From Planctomycetota bacterium (GTDB taxonomy: Bacteria; Planctomycetota; UBA1135): DNA of 64,000 bases. Positions 61,201 through 64,000 of the stretch are shown here, one piece after another. Both the position numbers and the translations under genes were made by a program. Positions within the stretch are counted from its first letter, which is position 1, and every line of letters starts with the position of its first letter. The notes under the pieces were generated by a model. It had not been told where the DNA came from and did no database searches. It was given only the letters and a program-made list of their open reading frames with translations. The stretch spans positions 124,001 to 188,000 of the forward strand of contig SHNF01000011.1 of assembly GCA_004295085.1 (NCBI GenBank). Direction: 5' to 3'.

Positions 61201-61375
61201 CGTTGGCTTCGCAGGCCTTCTGGAACGGCAGCGCGCCCCACAGGCCGTTGCGGTCGGCCATTCCGAGCGCCATGACGCCACGGGCCGCGGCCCGTTCCGC
61301 CAGGGCTTCCACCTTGGAGGCGCCCCAGTGGAACGACCAGGGCGTGGCGACGGCGAGCTGGGCGCAGCGGAACAT
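58205..61375 (-). CDS. DnaE-family DNA polymerase III alpha, short second type
   Basis: 1056 residues. Catalytic block LPDIDLDFAWDERD carries the active-site aspartates; GRGSVANSLVSYLLG, FNSGRSDLP and SSIIRPGIASSGMMQAYVER are polymerase-III traits, as is the HhH part and a final OB fold (VRLVGWQVTQKPL, LFLTFEDTSALYETVMFP). The N-terminal PHP domain has lost its metal histidines: where active PHPs read H-x-H, this reads VATPWSF. The chain lacks the tau-binding tail of replicative DnaE. Short DnaE copies of this class act in error-prone or repair synthesis, but no imuA or imuB gene is near. It starts just after an AT-rich palindrome that may be its operator. Confidence 0.85.
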   Translation of the reverse strand: MFRCAQLAVATPWSFHWGASKVEALAERAAARGVMALGMADRNGLWGALPFQKACEANGIKPLLGLRLRVEGVEAQLIAVEQRGYAALCRLSTRAQLEHVAAEAGGVGRSRKLQDWLLAESDAGCAVLSRDGALLAALRESGAPGGLYVALRPGPFGRAELLLAEELELPPIAAPDVAFADPADFERHALLVCMGRNTTRSRLDPGLLAPPHAWLKGPAEMTVDYAHAPQALRNAVELAERCDCRIPTDRKRLPRYPLPGGASAAAELARRCEEGRRSRGLAGPDARYRGQLRKELDLIARLGFADYFLIVSDIVRWTREQGIQNCGRGSVANSLVSYLLGFTHVDPLRHGLYFERFLNSGRSDLPDIDLDFAWDERDAVLDFVYRCFGRERVAMISTHASFGARGAIRELAKAEGVPASEIGPITRALPWYFQGELAGAALRRLPACARLPLDAEPWRTILRRADEIQEFPRHLGIHAGGVVIAPGVLTDCLPLQHAAKETGDGLVVITQWDMYAVEEAGLAKIDLLGNRGLAVIRDAAAAVARNCGSGPDFARLDPQRDARTGELLERGDTMGCFYIESPSMRSLLQKLRCRSFEVLVAASSIIRPGIASSGMMQAYVERFHEARATGRHRDAWYLHPELRHLLGETFGVMAYQEDVLKVAETVAGMSPQDADGLRRAMSRKRAAALLEAYHQQFLSGALARGLNRPTAEELWRQIESFSGYSFCKAHSASYAEVSYRSAYLRAHHPAEFMAAVLGNYGGYYSTFAYLAEAVRMGLRLQLPCVNRSGDSFQGRDGAIRVGLRQIRGLSVTTRAAILAARTAGGPFPGFDDLLARVRPAPDELEALVRAGACDALADGMPRAQRMRAAALYARRYADPLRRTGTLFGTGRAARSALPQAPATAEYGRERLLRQELEALGFLVSAHPLELYRERIAASGAIRACDLREHLNRRVRLVGWQVTQKPLHTRGGEPMLFLTFEDTSALYETVMFPQVYRRLAPWVLTAGPYLLEGVPRDDYGAITVTVSDLRLLEPESGMPRGRRAVPGAPATAAAAGE

Positions 61376-61376
61376 C

Positions 61377-61388
61377 TGATATTTATCA
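61377..61388 (-). promoter_or_regulatory. AT-rich palindrome at the polymerase start codon
   Basis: TGATA-TT-TATCA lies only one base before the ATG, within the one clearly AT-rich stretch of this neighbourhood. A TTGACA hexamer is 10 bases further up (61403-61398, minus strand). A repressor bound here would block both transcription and translation. Since second-type DnaE genes are often damage-induced, a LexA-like operator is possible, but the sequence does not match a known SOS box. Confidence 0.4.
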
Positions 61389-61444
61389 TATATCCCGTGT
61401 CAAGGGGCGGCGGTCCTCCCCGGCGTTGCCGCAGGCGCCGCGCC

Positions 61445-63103
61445 TCAGAAGGCGCTGGGCGCCTGGTACGGCGCGAACACGGCGCTCAGGGCCGCACTGA
61501 TCTCGCCCACGGTGGCGTCGGCTTCCACCGCCGCCAGGACCGGCGGCCCGAGCGGCGCGGCCGGATCGGCGGCGGCGGCCGAGACCCGGTCCAGGGCGCG
61601 CAGCAGCGCGCGCCCGTCGCGCCGGCGCCGCAGGTCGTCCAGGGCGGCGAAGATGTGCTCGCGCGCCTGCGGGTCCGGCCGGAACACTTCGGCGCGCGGC
61701 GCGCCGTCCACGCGGAACCGGTTCACGCCCACCACCACGCGCTCGCCGCTCTCCACCTCGCGCTGGTGGCGCAGCGCCTCGCGGTGGATCTGGCGCTGCA
61801 CGTAGCCGGCGCGCACCGCGCCCAGCATGCCGCCGTAGTCGCTGTCGATGCGGCGCATCTCCGCCACGACCGCCTCCTCCAGGTCCAGGGTCAGCTTCTC
61901 CAGGAACGGGGAGCCGCCCAGCGGATCGGCCACCGCGGCAGCGCCGCTCTCGTAGGCCAGGACCTGCTGGGTGCGCAGCGCCAGGCGCGCGGTCCGCTCC
62001 GTGGGCAGGCCCAGCGCCTCGTCGTAGGAGTTGGTGTGCAGGGACTGCGTGCCGCCCAGCACCGCCGCCAGCGCCTGCAGGGTCACGCGCACGGCGTTGA
62101 CTTCCGGCTGGTCGGCGGTCAGCGCGCTGCCGGCGGTCTGGGTGTGGAAACGCAGCATCTGCGCGCGCGGGTCGGCCACGCCCAGGCGCTCCCGCACCAG
62201 CCGCGCCCACACGCGCCGCGCGGCCCGGAACTTGGCCACCTCCTCGAACAGCTCGTTGTGGGCCGCGAAGAAGAAGGACAGGCTGCGGGCGGTGGCGGCC
62301 AGGTCCAGGCCGGCGGCGCGCGCGGCCTCGAGGTACGCCAGGCCGTCGCCCAGGGCGTAGGCGACCTCCTGCACCGCCGTGCAGCCGGCTTCGCGCATGT
62401 GGTAGCCGCTGACGCTGATCGGGTGGAAATTGGGGGCCACGTCCTGCTGCAGCTGGAACAGGTCGGTGGTCAGGCGCATGGCCGGCGCGACGTCGAAGCG
62501 GTAGTTGCCGCGGGCGATGAACTCCTTGAGGATGTCGTTCTGCACCGTGCCCAGGATCGCGGCCGGCGCCACGCCCTGGCGCCGGCACAGCACCACGTAC
62601 ATGCTGAACAGGATCAGCGCCGTGGCGTTGATCGTCATGGACGTCGACACGCGGCCCAGCGGGATGCCGTCGAACAGGCGCTCCAGGTCGCGCAGGGAAT
62701 TGATGGCGACCCCGACCTTGCCGGCTTCCGCGCGCGCCAGCACATGGTCGCTGTCGTAGCCGATCTGCGTCGGCAGATCGAAGGCCACGCTCAGTCCGGT
62801 CTGGCCCTGGTCCAGCAGGTAGCGGAACCGGCGGTTGGTCTCGGCGGCGGAGCTGTAGCCGGCGTACTGGCGCATGGTCCACAGGCGGCCGCGGTACATC
62901 TGCGGATGGATGCCGCGCGTGAACGGATACTGGCCCGGGCCGTCCGCGGGCGCCGGCGCGTCGCCGGGGACGTACACCGGCTGCAGCGGCAGGCCCGAGG
63001 CCGTGGCCACCCGCCCACCTGGCAGCGCGGCCTCCGCGCGCTCGGAGTCCAGATTCCGGCGCTGCTCCCCCGTGGACCGCCCATCGCGCATGCGCAGGCC
63101 CAT
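61445..63103 (-). CDS. Methylmalonyl-CoA mutase large (catalytic) subunit
   Basis: 552 residues, all the TIM-barrel catalytic domain. PGQYPFTRGIHPQMYRG, WTMRQYAGYSSAAETN (substrate-binding tyrosine), VAFDLPTQIGYDSDH, ISVSGYHMREAG (catalytic histidine) and GGTQSLHTNSYDEALGLPTE are highly conserved. The C-terminal B12-binding domain (DxHxxG) is missing, so this is the split, archaeal-type form whose small subunit is made from another gene, outside this window. With the carboxylase and epimerase it turns propionyl-CoA into succinyl-CoA. In-frame ATG four codons on is an alternative start. Confidence 0.93.
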   Translation of the reverse strand: MGLRMRDGRSTGEQRRNLDSERAEAALPGGRVATASGLPLQPVYVPGDAPAPADGPGQYPFTRGIHPQMYRGRLWTMRQYAGYSSAAETNRRFRYLLDQGQTGLSVAFDLPTQIGYDSDHVLARAEAGKVGVAINSLRDLERLFDGIPLGRVSTSMTINATALILFSMYVVLCRRQGVAPAAILGTVQNDILKEFIARGNYRFDVAPAMRLTTDLFQLQQDVAPNFHPISVSGYHMREAGCTAVQEVAYALGDGLAYLEAARAAGLDLAATARSLSFFFAAHNELFEEVAKFRAARRVWARLVRERLGVADPRAQMLRFHTQTAGSALTADQPEVNAVRVTLQALAAVLGGTQSLHTNSYDEALGLPTERTARLALRTQQVLAYESGAAAVADPLGGSPFLEKLTLDLEEAVVAEMRRIDSDYGGMLGAVRAGYVQRQIHREALRHQREVESGERVVVGVNRFRVDGAPRAEVFRPDPQAREHIFAALDDLRRRRDGRALLRALDRVSAAAADPAAPLGPPVLAAVEADATVGEISAALSAVFAPYQAPSAF

Positions 63104-63191
63104 TGTAGGCTGCGCTTGCTAGGCTAGGACCTTCGAGCGGTCCCAACCCCGAACCCCCATTCCCATCCGTCCCGCATCCGGAATCGAGCAC

Positions 63192-64000
63192 ATGCGCGTT
63201 CTCCCGTTCCTCATCGCCGGGGCTCTGGCGCCGGCGTCCCTGCTGGCGCAGTCCAACGCCACCTCCACGCTGGTGACCTTCGGCGACGTCATCAATGGCA
63301 GCTGCACGGCGACGCTGAGCAACGCCACGTCCGGCGTGGGCGCGTACATCATTCCGTCGCTCCTCGATACCGGCAGCAACTACCTGGTCGGTCTCTCCGG
63401 CGATCCCAACGATCTGCTCGCCGTCGGCCTGGACCTGGCTTCCGGCGGCACTTATTTCCAGGGCAACACCAACGCCCAGGGCCGCTATTCGGTGAGCTTC
63501 AACCTGGTGGTCGCGCCCAGCTTCCTGGACCGCAAGGTGTACTGGCAGGGTTTCACGCAGACCGCGGGCCCGTCGTTCCAGGACTTCAGCAACCTGCGGG
63601 TGATGACCTTGAACAACGCCAACCGCTGGCAGGCCGCCTGCACCGACGCGCCGCAGCCGAGCGCCAACCTGGGCTTCGTCGTGTCCAAGCGCGGCGCCAA
63701 CAACCGTGCCACCGAGGTATTCGTATGCGGCGGCGGGCCGGCCCTGCTCACCGATCCGGCCACGCCTTACCACTGCACCGACAAGGCCTGGATCTACGAC
63801 GTCCTGCGCGAACAGCACACGGAACTCCCCGGCGGCATGAACGTGAGCCGCGCCTTCCACAACGCCGTGCGCCTGAATGACGGCCGCATCATGGTCGTGG
63901 GCGGCGTCACCTTCGGCGGCCAGCAAGGCTCGAATTTCTACACCGTCGTGCTCAATTCCTGCGAGGTCTACGACCCGCTGGCGCAGACCTGGACCCTGAC
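63192..64000 (+). CDS. Secreted kelch-like protein, cut by window edge
   Basis: 269 codons are visible from the ATG at 63192 to the right edge. A signal peptide (LPFLIAGALAPASLLAQ) is followed by an Asn-rich domain (TLVTFGDVINGS, ASGGTYFQGNTN) to about 145, then kelch-type strands: FHNAVRLNDGRIMVVGGVTFGG and NSCEVYDPLAQTWT, the galactose-oxidase-like propeller repeat. The C-terminus is missing. Probably a surface or secreted propeller of unknown ligand. Confidence 0.75.
   Translation, partial: MRVLPFLIAGALAPASLLAQSNATSTLVTFGDVINGSCTATLSNATSGVGAYIIPSLLDTGSNYLVGLSGDPNDLLAVGLDLASGGTYFQGNTNAQGRYSVSFNLVVAPSFLDRKVYWQGFTQTAGPSFQDFSNLRVMTLNNANRWQAACTDAPQPSANLGFVVSKRGANNRATEVFVCGGGPALLTDPATPYHCTDKAWIYDVLREQHTELPGGMNVSRAFHNAVRLNDGRIMVVGGVTFGGQQGSNFYTVVLNSCEVYDPLAQTWTL

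Noticed and set aside
57584..63127. Very long open frame on the plus strand (over 1800 codons)
   Set aside because: It lies antisense to the ABC pair, the polymerase and the mutase, whose protein motifs are unmistakable. Long empty antisense frames are normal in GC-rich coding DNA; its translation is low-complexity Arg/Ala/Gly/His.
1..64000. CRISPR array, insertion sequence or prophage
   Set aside because: No regularly spaced repeats, transposase, integrase or phage structural proteins were seen.

Overview
High-GC Gram-negative DNA (lipid A and heptose genes, lipoprotein signals, outer-membrane barrels) with the repertoire expected of a planctomycete-type bacterium of the high-GC marine/anammox-neighbour kind: glucose/sorbosone-dehydrogenase proteins with PKD domains, aryl-sulfotransferase and parallel beta-helix secreted proteins, NXR-like and HAO-like enzymes, an NTP/NDP antiporter homologue. 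The phylum call is an inference from gene content, not proven. No rRNA, tRNA, CRISPR array, insertion sequence or prophage was recognised. Both ends cut through genes.

Layout. 1-8.7 kb (minus): an envelope operon running sulfatase-like hydrolase, lpxK, LpxL-like acyltransferase, a deoxyhypusine-synthase-like protein, hldE, a TSUP permease, a YVTN beta-propeller protein and a cut unknown gene. 8.8-20.5 kb: mixed housekeeping and secreted proteins (NTP/NDP transporter, PD40 monoheme lipoprotein, aryl-sulfotransferase-like protein, DUF2325 protein, DUF932-like protein, RNA polymerase omega, TIGR03960 radical SAM protein, M28 peptidase).

20.5-39.3 kb is the centre of interest, a nitrogen respiration island. 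A minus-strand operon (29.1 to 20.5 kb) encodes an exported NarG/NxrA-type molybdoenzyme: diheme cytochrome c fused to an ethylbenzene-dehydrogenase-type haem domain, alpha subunit with Tat signal, a 99-aa unknown protein, Fe-S beta subunit, TorD-like chaperone, an unknown protein, and a small membrane protein with histidines. Divergently lie a CRP/FNR regulator, a perfect TTGAC-N4-GTCAA palindrome, and a hemerythrin. Then follows one plus-strand unit: Rieske protein, fused cytochrome b, octaheme HAO-family cytochrome, NapA, and a tetraheme, internally duplicated NapB. No NapC, NapGH or NapD is present, so the simplest reading is that quinol electrons pass through the Rieske/b complex and the octaheme cytochrome to Nap, or that the HAO acts on nitrite, NO or hydroxylamine in the same chain. 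Two paralogous alginate-export-type porins close the island in the opposite direction.

39.5-64 kb: typA, a tandem pair of large secreted GSDH/PKD proteins, a glycosyltransferase, a site-2 protease, a parvulin, then a propionyl-CoA module (biotin carboxylase, biotin carrier, carboxyltransferase, methylmalonyl-CoA epimerase, and further on a methylmalonyl-CoA mutase large subunit without B12 domain), a beta-helix protein, an ABC exporter pair, a second-type DnaE polymerase with a degenerate PHP domain, and the start of a kelch-like secreted protein.
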